From positions 1 to 64,000 of the forward strand of contig BCKQ01000025.1 of the NCBI GenBank assembly GCA_001600695.1: a stretch of DNA of 64,000 nt, written 5' to 3'. Position 1 is the stretch's first letter. Every line of letters starts with the position of its first letter. Below are positions 29,646 to 38,895 of the stretch, piece by piece. A program made the translations under genes and the position numbers. Under the pieces are notes generated by a model. The model was not told where the DNA came from and searched no databases. It worked only from the letters and a program-made list of their open reading frames with translations. The DNA comes from Ascoidea asiatica. Its lineage: Eukaryota; Ascomycota; Saccharomycetes; Ascoideales; Ascoideaceae.

Positions 29646-30572
29646 TTCTCTTTTACATTTGTTTATCTTATTTACTTCTTTTTCCGTTCATGGGGCTGTT
29701 GAACATTTAATCAATTTTATCCATAGTTATTTTGCTTCACTTTCATTCATATTTTTTTTTATTTTTATTTTCATCTTTATTTTTATTTTTATCTTTATTT
29801 TTATTTTTAATTTCAATTTCTATTTAGATTTCAATTTCAAAATTAATATTTGATGTTTTGTTTCATTTTTTGAATTTTTTAATATTTTGGATTTTATGAT
29901 TTTTTTTCTTCTCTTTTATTTTCAGATTATTATTCGAATAGTTTCTGTTCTCGTTCAAGTTTTTCATAATTATAGTTCTTAAAAGTTTTCCAACAAAGTC
30001 TCGTAAATAAATAATTAATAGTAATAAACAATAGACTTTACAATTCCGGATATTATAATTTGTAAATAGAATTGTTAATTGATTTCTTAACTTTGCAAAT
30101 GTCAATTGAAAATGAATACTTTATGAGTTTTTAGCTTCTTTAAAAACTAAAAAAATTGCCATTTTTATATTTCATGAAGTACAAAAACAAAGCGAAACCA
30201 ACAGAAGTTCTGTTTTTAAAGGGGAAACTCATAAAATTATCAAATATGATAAGGGCAAATCTGTACTGTTTGAAAGGGGATTTTCATAGTCCCAAAGTGG
30301 TAAAAGGTAAACAAACAACAGCTTTTCTTGGGAAAAAGCCAAAAGAAATCAAATTTTAAATCATTTTTTAAGCTGTGACTTTAAAAGAAAAGAGGTTTTT
30401 GGGGCTTGAGACTTGAAGATTCGATTAAAAAGAACTGGAACTGAAAGAAAAATATTTGCTTGTCAATTATAAAATATCTTCTGGGAACTCTTGTTTTGTA
30501 TTTCTGAATAATAATTGAAGTAAAAGAAAGAAAAATAGACAGACTACTTGAATAATTATAATAATAATCAAA
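29646..30572. other. Intergenic, with STRE-like and forkhead-like motifs
   Basis: 927 bp without a supported gene. The T-rich start (ATTTTT repeats about 29757-29815) is 3' flank. AGGGG (STRE-like) occurs in AAAGGGGAAA (about 30219) and GAAAGGGGA (about 30276), and GTAAACAA (forkhead-like) at about 30307-30314, all upstream of the intron-containing gene. Motif evidence only. Confidence 0.4.
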
Positions 30573-32794
30573 ATGGTGAATCTGCTCAAAGACTCAAAAA
30601 AGCCAAGTTTATATCCTGAAATTAAACCAGATATAGGTAAAATAAGAGCAAACCTATCTCCAATTGTAAGTTTATTTGATCAATTCTTTTATTTCAAAAA
30701 GGAATTCTTAAAACCAATAGAAATTTCAATTACTAACATTACTTTAAATCAAATCAAATTCTAATTATTCTTCTTTTTTTTTAGAGAAAATCCCCAAGTC
30801 AATTATTAGATAAAAATGGAGATCCAATTGGTATAAATAAACCTCCAGAAAGGAAGCTTTCTCCATTCAAGAAAAGTACAAGAATACTTAGAGCTACTCC
30901 TCAAAAACTGATTCTTGATAATCGATTCACTAATAATGGAAATGATAAATCATCATCATTAATTGAAAATTTTACATCACCTACATCATCATCTAAAATA
31001 CCAATTTCACAAAATCCTGAAAAAAATTCATTATTTGATAGAAATATTCAAAGATCAATGTCAAATTCAAATAATATTAATTCATCATCATTTAGAAATT
31101 ATATTGGAACACCTTCAAGAAATCAAAATTCCTTTAATGATTTTAGATTATCTAGATTTTCAAGAACTCCACAAAGTGAATCAAAATTGACTAGTAAATT
31201 CAGTTCAAGAAATAGATTTATATTATCATCAAATATATCATCAGCAAATATTCAAAGATTAAGATCAAATTTAAATAAAAATAAAGAAATGTCAAAAAGT
31301 GAGTTATCTCATAGTCAACAATTATTAGATCTTTCACCAATTAGATCAACAAAAAATAAACTAAATGAATTAAATTTTCAAACTGCTACAGCCAATTCTT
31401 CAATATCTTCAAATAATTATTCCAATATTAATCTTAATAACAATGATAATAATACCAATAATCTTTTATCAAAGTTAAAAGATTTAAGACCTTCAAACAT
31501 TAACAAAATAGATAAAAAAGAAAATGCCATTCAAGTAAATAGTGATAATGATCATGATAATGATAATGATAAGGAAAACAATAATGATAATGATAATCAA
31601 CATAGAAAACGATTATCATATAGTTTACCAACAGCTTCATCATTGAAGAAAATATCTTTAAATTCGAATAAAAATGAAGATCATAATAGTAATTTGACAA
31701 ATGAATCTTCTCCAACACAATCATCTTCGGATTCTAACATGAATTTAGCATCTTCAACAAGTATGACAACTGTATCTAGTATGACTAATTCAAATTCCGA
31801 TTCTAAAAGTCGTAAAACATTAAAATCATGTTTAAAACCAATAAATAGTGATTTTAGTTCAAAAAGTGAAAGCCAATCACCAGAAAAAGGAATTGAATTA
31901 TCAAGGAATTTTCAAATTAATGATATTTTTAATTATTCTGTACCAGGAAGTTTTATGTCAACTATGAAAGAAAATAAATTTAATGAAGATACCACTGATG
32001 ATGATACTAATACTACTAATAATAATAATAATAATAACCAAAGAAATAATAGCAATAATAGTGATAATGACAGTTCGTCATCAAGTGAATCTAATGAAAA
32101 AAATAAGAAAAGAAAATCAGTTACATTTGATTCAACAATTGAAGAATTAAATGAAGACAATTCCATTAGTACAAGTAAAAAAACCAAATTTAATGATATT
32201 GATAATTATAATGATAATGATAACAATACTGAAGAAATAGAATCATCAATAATTGGAACTAGAGATTTAAACTTTAATGGATTTAATAATAATAATAATA
32301 ATAATAATAATAGTTTAGGAAAAATTAATGGTAGTAAAAGTTCATATATAAATGAAAAATTAAAATTAAAAATGTATCTTTCACCAAAATTGAAAAAAAC
32401 TAAAATTAATTTTATGAGTCTTGATAGTTTAAATAATATTGAAATGAAAAATTTTAATAGAGTCAATAGTAATATTATGAATAATGATATGAATAATGAA
32501 GATAATAAAAAAGATGAAAATAATAAAATAAAAGATGATAAAGAAAATGAAAAAGAAAAAGATAAAGGATCTGATAGGATTGAGAAGATTAATAATAAGA
32601 ATATTAAAAATATTAAAAATAGTTTAAGTAATAATATTAATGAGATTAGAATTGAATCTAAATTAAATCATTTAATACGACAATGTTGTTCTAATGCTAA
32701 AAGTTTGGAAGTTATGAGTGAGGAAATTAATAATTTATATGGTAAACAACAAGATATAATAAAGGAGATTAAAGAATTGAAGGACTTATTATAA
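30573..32794 (+). CDS. Disordered Ser/Asn-rich protein, spliced, unknown function
   Basis: Exons 30573-30665 and 30785-32794 give 700 aa. Exon 1 encodes a 31-residue N-terminus (MVNLLKDSKKPSLYPEIKPD and on to the splice site); exon 2 continues in frame with RKSPSQLLDKNGDPIG, PERKLSPFKKSTRI and ATPQK, a dense set of SP/TP sites. The middle contains RKTLKSCLKP and KKRKSVTFDSTIEELNED (a basic RVxF-like 'KSVTFD' that could dock PP1). The C-terminal 45 residues are helical and of normal complexity (LNHLIRQCCSNAKSLEVMSE). It looks like a nuclear or cell-cycle regulated protein, but I recognise no family. Confidence 0.8.
30666..30784 (+). other. Spliceosomal intron
   Basis: 119 nt: GTAAGT at 30666, perfect branch TACTAAC at 30731-30737, polypyrimidine run and TTTAG ending 30784. 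Phase 0; both flanking frames are open only when it is removed. No C/D boxes inside. Confidence 0.93.
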
Positions 32795-32912
32795 TAGTTT
32801 TGTGTTTTATGTTTTTATTTTATATTTTGGATTTTGTTTTGTTTTTGTTTTTGTTTTTTTTCTTTTCTTATAATCTTATACCTATTGATACCCTTATTTT
32901 GTTTTACATGAT

Positions 32913-32916
<4 letters not shown>

Positions 32917-32945
<29 letters not shown>
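32917..32945. repeat. TA dinucleotide repeat
   Basis: About 14 TA units between the convergent gene ends. Confidence 0.85.
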
Positions 32946-32948
<3 letters not shown>

Positions 32949-32957
32949 AATATATTA

Positions 32958-33686
32958 TTACTTTTTAGATTTTAATTTTCTTTTTTCCAAAGGTAATTTT
33001 AATTTTTTTTCAACTACAGGTAATGAAGATTTTGAATTTTGAATTTCATTTTTAGCTTTAACTTTCTTAGATAATTGAAAAATATAAGCTTTAAATTGAT
33101 TTGAATAAGTTGATTTTAATTTATTTTGAATTGCAAATTCAAATTCTTTTTCAATACAATATAATTTTGGAGTTTTATGATTTGGATATAAATTTATAAA
33201 TTGTTTATAAAATTGTTTTAATAAATTTAATCTAATTGAAATTGGTGGTAAATTTTTTATATTTTGAATTTTTGGTACTAAATATACATTATCTTGAATT
33301 TTAATTTTTTTCAATGGTTTTTTTAATGTTTCTTTTAAATCATTTGAATTATTTTCAATACTTTTTCTCTTAGATATACTATTATTAATGGTATTAGTTA
33401 TTGTTGTATTATTAGTATTATTAGTATTATTAGTAATAGTATTTGTTGAAAAATTTGAATATAAATTTAAATTTTTTAAATTTTTAATTTCTTTCTCTTT
33501 TAAAAATTTTTTAATTTTTATATCTGTTTTTATCTTTTTTTCAGTAATTTGATTAATTTCATTAACCCAAAATCCATTAAAAGAATTTAAATTAATTTCA
33601 TGAGAAAATAAACAATTTGCTAAAGTACATTTTTCTTGTGCAGGACATGGATAATCTTTAAAATAATCTAATTTTGTTTTAAACAT
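32958..33686 (-). CDS. REX3-like N-terminal protein lacking the exonuclease domain
   Basis: 242 aa. The start resembles yeast RNA exonuclease 3 and REXO1-type proteins: a CCCH-like finger (DYPCPAQEKCTLANCLFSHE) followed by a conserved middle region (VYLVPKIQNIKNLPPISIRL, then LLKQFYKQFINLYPNHKTPK, IEKEFEFAI). In the family this is followed by a DEDD 3'-5' exonuclease domain. Here the protein ends in a Lys-rich tail (KKLKLPLEKRKLKSKK) and the next gene converges 163 bp away, so no room exists for the catalytic domain. Either a truncated, non-catalytic version or a stand-alone adaptor. An Asn/Thr repeat (NTNNTNNT) is inserted at about 90-103. Confidence 0.7.
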   Translation of the reverse strand: MFKTKLDYFKDYPCPAQEKCTLANCLFSHEINLNSFNGFWVNEINQITEKKIKTDIKIKKFLKEKEIKNLKNLNLYSNFSTNTITNNTNNTNNTTITNTINNSISKRKSIENNSNDLKETLKKPLKKIKIQDNVYLVPKIQNIKNLPPISIRLNLLKQFYKQFINLYPNHKTPKLYCIEKEFEFAIQNKLKSTYSNQFKAYIFQLSKKVKAKNEIQNSKSSLPVVEKKLKLPLEKRKLKSKK

Positions 33687-34625
33687 TTATGAGAAAGATA
33701 TCATTATTTTTGAATGCTTGTTTTTGAGTGATGGATTGATTGATATGGCTAGTTTTGGATAGCAAAAGTCCAGAGATTGAAATTAGTGAAGATTATAAAA
33801 ATAGTTAAGCAAGATTTGATAGATGATTAGATATTAAAGTGAATTAATTTAATAGTTTCATGGACCTTCATATATTCTTTTATATTTAAAGGTATCTGAT
33901 CAAAATAAATAAATGTTTATTCTTTTGTAGTTTCTCAAAGCACTTCAAAAGTTCCAAAAACAAAAAGCAAAAGGAGACCAGATTTGAGGATGTCCTTAAT
34001 TTTCTTTTTTAAACATTAATTTCCGAGCAGAAAGTCACGATACCACAAAATCCGGGTTTGTCCTGAAACTGCAATCATTGTCCTGTATAACACTGCTTAC
34101 TGTCCTGTCCCTGCGGACTTTGTTTTGAAAGTTGCGCACGGCCCAAACGAAAGCAAAAAACGAATACAAAAAATGAAAATAAAAATAAAAATTTGAGACT
34201 CTTTCAAAATTTCATCGAATTTTGAGATTTTGAAGGTTTTCGACTTTTTTGCTTTTTTGCTTTGCTTTGCTTTGCTTTGCTTTGCTTTGCTTTGCTTTGC
34301 TTTGCTTTGCTTTGCTCGTTGCACGTTGAAAAATTTTTTTTTTTTTTTCAATGAGGTCCAAATCAGCTTTGACCTAGAAAATATTGTGTTTGTAGTAGTA
34401 GAGCCAGTACTAAAAATAAAGGTATATAAACCTGGTTCAGTCTCTGTATTTTAGCTATGCCTTAATTTTTATTTTCCTTTTCTTTTTTTTGGCAAACACT
34501 GCCCTTACAATTTGCCATAATCTTCTCTGTTCTTTATCTATTTCAATCTATATTATAATATATAATATAGAATATATTATATACCTTATCATATAATACT
34601 TTTATATCAATATCACAACTGAAAC
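33687..34625. promoter_or_regulatory. Divergent promoter region, REX3-like / IMD
   Basis: 939 bp with no gene. It contains the (TTTGC)12 repeat at 34256-34315, a T-run at 34335-34350 and a TATA-like GGTATATAAACC at about 34420, some 200 bp before the IMD start. Confidence 0.5.
34256..34315. repeat. TTTGC pentanucleotide repeat, 12 copies
   Basis: Twelve perfect tandem copies of TTTGC, read as AAAGC/KQS on the other strand, in the IMD promoter region. Likely length-variable. Confidence 0.95.
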
Positions 34626-36467
34626 ATGTCATACTTGGATTGTTCAAAAGCTGAAGATTATTTATCTTCATATCCTGAAAATGATGGTCTTGATGTTAAA
34701 ACTTTAATGGATTCTAAAGTTAGAGGAGGTTTAACATATAATGATTTTTTAATATTACCTGGAAAAATAGATTTTCCTGCAAGTATAGTTTCATTAGATT
34801 CAAAATTAACAAAAAAAATTACTTTAAAAGCTCCATTTGTTTCATCACCTATGGATACTGTTACTGAAAGTGAAATGGCAATTCATATGGCTTTATTAGG
34901 TGGTATAGGTATTATTCATCATAATTGTACACCTGATGAACAAGCAGAAATGGTTAAAAAAGTTAAAAGATATGAAAATGGTTTTATTTCTGATCCTGTT
35001 GTTGTTTCTCCAGATTTAACAATTGGTGATATTAGAAAATTAAAAGAAAAATTAGGATTTTGTGGATTTCCTGTTACTGGTAAGTTTTTTTTTTTAAATT
35101 TACATTTTTTCATTCTATTGATTATTGTTTTACTTTTCTTCTTTTCATGATGATTTTTTTAAAATTTATTAACTTTCGTTCTTCCGACTGTTGTGAACAA
35201 ACGTTCTTGTGGATATTTATTATTTCTGATCTTATTCTTACTTTAAACTCATTATCATTACCAATATCAATTTCAATTTCAATTTCAAATTCATTTACTT
35301 CCTTCATATTATAATTCATACTAACTAGTACTTTTTTATATTATTATTAAAGAAAATGGTGAATTTCCTGGAAAATTATTAGGTATAATTACCGCAAGAG
35401 ATATTTCATTTCATGAAAATGATTTAACAAAAGTTTCTGAAATTATGACAACTGATATAATTCTGGCAAAAAAGGGTATTGATTTACATCAAGGTAATGA
35501 AATTTTAAGAAAATCAAAAAAGGGTAAATTACCAATTGTTGATAAAAATCATAATTTAGTTTCTTTATTATCAAGAACTGATCTTATGAAAAATTTAAAT
35601 TATCCAAATGCTTCAAAATCAAATGAAACTAAACAATTATTATGTGGTGCAGCAATTGGTACTTTAGATTCTGATAAATTAAGATTATCTAAATTAGTTG
35701 ATGCTGGTTTAGATGTTGTAGTTTTAGATTCTTCTCAAGGTAATTCAACTTTTCAATTAAATATGATAAAATTTATTAAATCAAATTATCCAAATTTACA
35801 AATTATTGGTGGTAATGTTGTAACCAGAGAACAAGCTGCTTCTTTAATTCAAGCTGGTGTTGATGGTTTAAGAATTGGTATGGGTTCTGGTTCAATTTGT
35901 ATAACTCAAGAAGTTATGGCTTGTGGTAGACCTCAAGGTACTGCAGTTTATAATGTTTGTGAATTTGCTTCAAAATTTGGTATACCATGTATGGCTGATG
36001 GTGGTATTCAAAATATTGGTCATATGACAAAGGCTATAGCTTTAGGTGCTTCAACTTGTATGATGGGTGGTATGTTGGCTGGTACAACTGAATCTCCTGG
36101 TAATTATTTTTATAGAGATGGTAAACGTTTAAAAACTTATAGAGGTATGGGTTCAATTGATGCTATGCAAAAGACTTCAGAATCTGCAAATGCTTCAACT
36201 TCTCGTTATTTCTCTGAAGGTGATAAAGTTTTAGTTGCTCAAGGTGTTTCTGGTTCAGTTGTTGATAAAGGTTCTGTTAAAAAGTATATTCCATATTTAT
36301 TCAATGGTTTACAACATTCTTGTCAAGATATTGGTTCTCATTCATTAGTTGAATTAAGAGAAAAAGTTGATTTAGGTATTGTAAGATTTGAATTTAGAAC
36401 TCCATCTGCTCAACTTGAAGGTGGTGTACATAATTTACATTCATATAGTAAACGTTTATATAATTAA
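34626..36467 (+). CDS. IMD: Inosine-5'-monophosphate dehydrogenase (spliced)
   Basis: Oxidises IMP to XMP with NAD+, the committed step of GTP synthesis. Exons 34626-35079 and 35353-36467 give 522 aa (S. cerevisiae Imd2 523). Features: [16 protein letters not shown] pair in the middle ([16 protein letters not shown] spans the splice junction, [25 protein letters not shown]); [19 protein letters not shown]; catalytic loop [12 protein letters not shown] with Cys334; [12 protein letters not shown]; flap [12 protein letters not shown]; end [16 protein letters not shown]. The residue matching position 253 of Imd2 is Ala (CGAAIGT), as in mycophenolate-sensitive paralogues. The intron holds snR54, as in S. 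cerevisiae IMD4. Confidence 0.97.
35080..35352 (+). other. IMD intron (hosts snR54)
   Basis: 273 nt: GTAAGT at 35080, branch TACTAAC at 35319-35325, 3' splice site AAAG ending 35352. Phase 1; the junction makes a Glu codon in VTENGE, matching fungal IMPDHs. Confidence 0.93.
35142..35234 (+). ncRNA. SNR54: Box C/D snoRNA snR54 homologue (18S Am974)
   Basis: C box ATGATGA at 35147-35153 and D box CTGA at 35226-35229. The internal guide AACTTTCGTTCTT (35171-35183) is complementary over 13 bases to 18S AAGAACGAAAGUU. With a D'-like CCGA at 35184, the fifth base pairs to the A in GAA*CG, the expected Am974 target. Boundaries are approximate. Confidence 0.9.
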
Positions 36468-36896
36468 AAAAATAATTCAATAAAAAATCAATTTCAAAAC
36501 TAATATTAATTAGTTTTTTCTGCTCACATCCTCAATAATAAACTCTTTTAATTTCTTCAATTCTATTAGTGGTGGTAACTTCATAAATAGTTTAATTTAA
36601 TGTAATCCTCGTAATTTGCATTCATTGACTGTTATATTGAAATTATCAAAGAACAGTTCAATGGTATAATTTAAATTCAAATAGTCAATAACTATTCAAA
36701 AAACATAATAATTTTATAGATTTACATCTAGTTAAAAAATAATTAATTACTGATTGAAGTTTAAAACTTCAAAATACAATAAGCTACGATAGAAAAGTTA
36801 TTTCAAAATAATTTTAATTTATTAAAATACTAAAAAAAATTTAAAACAAACTACGTAAAACAAACATTTGAAAACAAGATCAGAAAGAAAACCAAA
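36468..36896. other. IMD 3' flank and end of snoRNA host
   Basis: No gene. It probably contains the last exon of the minus-strand snoRNA host transcript next to its final 3' splice site at 36897. No match to an snR72-type guide is seen here. Confidence 0.4.
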
Positions 36897-36969
36897 CTGT
36901 AAAAGAAATGTTAGAATTGAATTCATCTAAATCATTAAAAAATGAATATATTTGAAATTAAATTTTATA

Positions 36970-37077
36970 ATAAATCAGGCCACGCCCTGTCACAGGCATA
37001 ATATCATCAAGGTTCGAGGCTAACAACCTCAAACACAGTAGACCGTCGTGAATTGTGGTAAAATAACATCATTTAAA
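36970..37077 (-). ncRNA. SNR73: Box C/D snoRNA snR73 homologue (25S Cm2959)
   Basis: Minus strand: C box ATGATGT (37066-37072), D' CTGT (37035-37038), C' TTGATGA (37004-37010), D box CTGA (36975-36978). The D' guide is the complement of TAGACCGTCGTG (37039-37050), 12 bases identical to 25S rRNA; D'+5 pairs to the C in UAGAC*CG, the known snR73 site. The second arm includes a CCTGTGACAGG hairpin and no target that I recognise. Confidence 0.88.
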
Positions 37078-37252
37078 TATTATAATTATTTAATCTCAAT
37101 GAAAAAAAAAGAGGAAAACAAACATACCTTATTAAGTTTGTTACTCAATATGAATTAAAGAATTTCAATTATGCAAAATTGTATTGAAAAACTAATTAAA
37201 GTTAGTATTAAAACTTTTTGGAGTATTCCCAATATTAAATATTATATAAAGT

Positions 37253-37342
37253 TTGAATCAGACGTATATCCATTTATCTTCCTTTATAGTCAGACATATG
37301 CTTGTCTATTCTGGTTTATTAATCATCATTTAGCAACTTTAT
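37253..37342 (-). ncRNA. SNR74: Box C/D snoRNA snR74 homologue (18S Am28)
   Basis: Minus strand: C box ATGATGA (37323-37329), D' CTGA (37290-37293), D CTGA (37258-37261). The + strand CATATGCTTGTC (37295-37306) equals 18S positions about 25-36, so the RNA is its complement; D'+5 falls on A28. Outer flanks AAAGTT and AACTTT can pair as a terminal stem. Confidence 0.93.
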
Positions 37343-37453
37343 AATAAGAATAAGGATTTGAAAATTGACTTCTAATTAAAAAAAAGTTAGTTAATTGTTT
37401 TAATGAAAGGGAAATTAGTTGATTATAATACAATTTCAATTATAATTGGATAT

Positions 37454-37552
37454 TAATGTCAGAAAGGCATGAATGGTTAAAATAAAGGTTGTCATCAATA
37501 AGATTACCTTAATTATGACTCGTCATCTAAAATATGGGTATCATCATAAAAA
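37454..37552 (-). ncRNA. SNR75: Box C/D snoRNA snR75 homologue (25S Gm2288)
   Basis: Minus strand: C box ATGATGA (37541-37547), degenerate D' CATA (37514-37517), C' TTGATGA (37492-37498), D CTGA (37459-37462). The D' guide is the complement of CTCGTCATCTAA (37519-37530), 12 bases identical to 25S; D'+5 hits the G in CUCG*UC (Gm2288). A second 10-base match, GCATGAATGG (37467-37476), precedes box D. Confidence 0.92.
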
Positions 37553-37769
37553 ATTAATTGAAATATTGTATAATTGAATTTGTAATAATAATTTAATTCT
37601 TGAAAGAGGATATAAACTTACACATTAATATATTAAAATTAAATATAATACAAAAGTTATAATAGAAACTTAATTAAAAGAAACATAAGTTAGATATTTG
37701 GTTGATTTAAATATTGAATTTGAATTATATTTTTTTCTTTATCAATTAAATGGTTAGATAAATTAAATT

Positions 37770-37861
37770 AAAGATCAGATAAAATGGGTTTCTGAGGCCC
37801 AAGAAAGCATTGTCACTCATAGATATTATATCAGTGCCCAGTGCATATATCATCATTAAAA
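37770..37861 (-). ncRNA. SNR76: Box C/D snoRNA snR76 homologue (25S Cm2197)
   Basis: Minus strand: C box ATGATGA (37850-37856), D' CTGA (37831-37834), D CTGA (37775-37778). The guide is the complement of TGCCCAGTGC (37835-37844), identical to 25S UGCCCAGUGC; D'+5 pairs to the third C of UGCCC*A, the snR76 site. Confidence 0.9.
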
Positions 37862-38036
37862 TTAATATTACTAATAATAAAGGATAATAACTGATTTTAA
37901 AATATAATAAGATATAATAAATAAGAAATAATTACCTATTGATATAAAATAATTGAAGTTAGTTATTTGTTTTATTGCAAAATAAATTATTGAAATGATT
38001 ATAGATTCATTTTCTTTAAAATTGAATGAAATGAAT

Positions 38037-38115
38037 TAATATCAGTATAAACGTTAGTCCATCATTGAAAATCAGCCAGTAATTCCAGCTTTTGTTTTAT
38101 TAATCATCATATTAT
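38037..38115 (-). ncRNA. SNR77: Box C/D snoRNA snR77 homologue (18S Um578)
   Basis: Minus strand: C box ATGATGA (38104-38110), D' CTGA (38072-38075), C'-like AATGAT (about 38061-38067), D CTGA (38042-38045). The guide is the complement of GTAATTCCAGCT (38079-38090), a universal 18S sequence; D'+5 pairs to the U in GU*AAUUCC, i.e. Um578. Confidence 0.92.
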
Positions 38116-38344
38116 TAATTCAAATCATTAATTTTAAAAAGAAGAATCTTTAATTATCTAAAATTGATTTAAACGTACCCTTTAGAAAAAGAAAGAAAGA
38201 TTAAGATACTCCATAATGATCATTAAAATTCAAAGGAACAAAAATGAGAAAACTGAATAAAGAAAATAAATTGAAGTTAGTTATTGATTCTATTATGAAT
38301 TAAACTTGTAATTGATATTATTTTTTATTATTCTATTGTTTAAT

Positions 38345-38424
38345 GACATTCAGATATTGCAAATAAAATCATATACTGAGTATCATATACTCTAGTTTGT
38401 TAATTAAAGAAATCATCACTACCT
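38345..38424 (-). ncRNA. SNR78: Box C/D snoRNA snR78 homologue (25S Um2421)
   Basis: Minus strand: C box GTGATGA (38413-38419), degenerate D' ATGA (38383-38386), D CTGA (38350-38353). The guide is the complement of ACTCTAGTTTG (38389-38399), identical to 25S ACUCUAGUUUG; D'+5 pairs to the U in GACU*CUAG, Um2421. Confidence 0.9.
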
Positions 38425-38471
38425 AACAGGCAAACAGGATAATATATATCACTTAAACTAGTTAAACATAC

Positions 38472-38895
38472 TCATTTGTTATTCATCTTCATTTCAATGA
38501 ACCATTGATTGAATTGTTATATGATTATCATTGCAATCGATTACTTATTTTAATTAAATAATATATTCTTCTTCTTAAATTTATTCAATTTCACTTCGTC
38601 TTAAATACTGCAATTATCGCCCAGGTTGAAAAAGAATGAAAAATTTTCCAGGCGGAGGCAAAAACTTGAAGAATTCTTAGGGCAGTGCGTGCGGGTAACT
38701 GAAGTTCGAGTTAGGGCTTTAACGCGTGGAAAGTAAACAAACACAAAAATGAATAAAATGAAATAAAATAAAGATTTAATTAAATTGAATTGATTGAATA
38801 GAATCAATAGATGTAACAGATGCAATAAAGGAGGAAGTAGAAGAATAAGAAGAACACCAACATCAATTACTGGATAAGATATATACCACTCTGCA
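38472..38895. promoter_or_regulatory. Divergent promoter, snoRNA host / NUP120
   Basis: Contains two TTAGGG motifs (38677-38682; 38711-38716, the latter as TTAGGGCT, the reverse of AGCCCTAA), the Tbf1 consensus used at yeast snoRNA promoters, then ACGCGT (38722-38727) and GTAAACAA (38733-38740), MCB- and forkhead-like. The host's first exon must begin here, to the left of the Tbf1 sites. Confidence 0.6.

Larger units (their letters stand above)
36897..38471 (-). ncRNA. Spliced non-coding snoRNA host transcript (intronic span)
   Basis: Minus-strand transcript inferred from splice signals around six snoRNAs. 5' splice sites: GTATGT (38471), GTACGT (38178), GTAAGT (37621), GTATGT (37127). Branch motifs ACTAAC/TCTAAC lie in every spacer (about 38281, 37963, 37694, 37391, 37207, 36915), each followed within about 30 nt by AG: 38253, 37936, 37669, 37372, 37192, 36897. 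Firm exons: 38179-38252, 37622-37668 and 37128-37191; all are AT-rich without a continuous reading frame, so the host looks non-coding. Junctions before snR76 and snR74 lack a good 5' splice site. Transcript ends are not known; the span given is the first 5' to the last 3' splice site. Confidence 0.75.

Noticed and set aside
30156..30359. 67-codon ORF upstream of the intron-containing gene
   Set aside because: Opens with TTG; composition is unremarkable and it overlaps STRE/forkhead-like promoter motifs.
37005..37025. GGTTCGAGGC resembling a tRNA B box
   Set aside because: Lies within snR73; no matching A box or cloverleaf stems.
38601..38825. Minus-strand 74-codon ORF in the NUP120 promoter
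   Set aside because: Overlaps the Tbf1/MCB motif region and has no protein-like conservation; more likely promoter or host exon 1.
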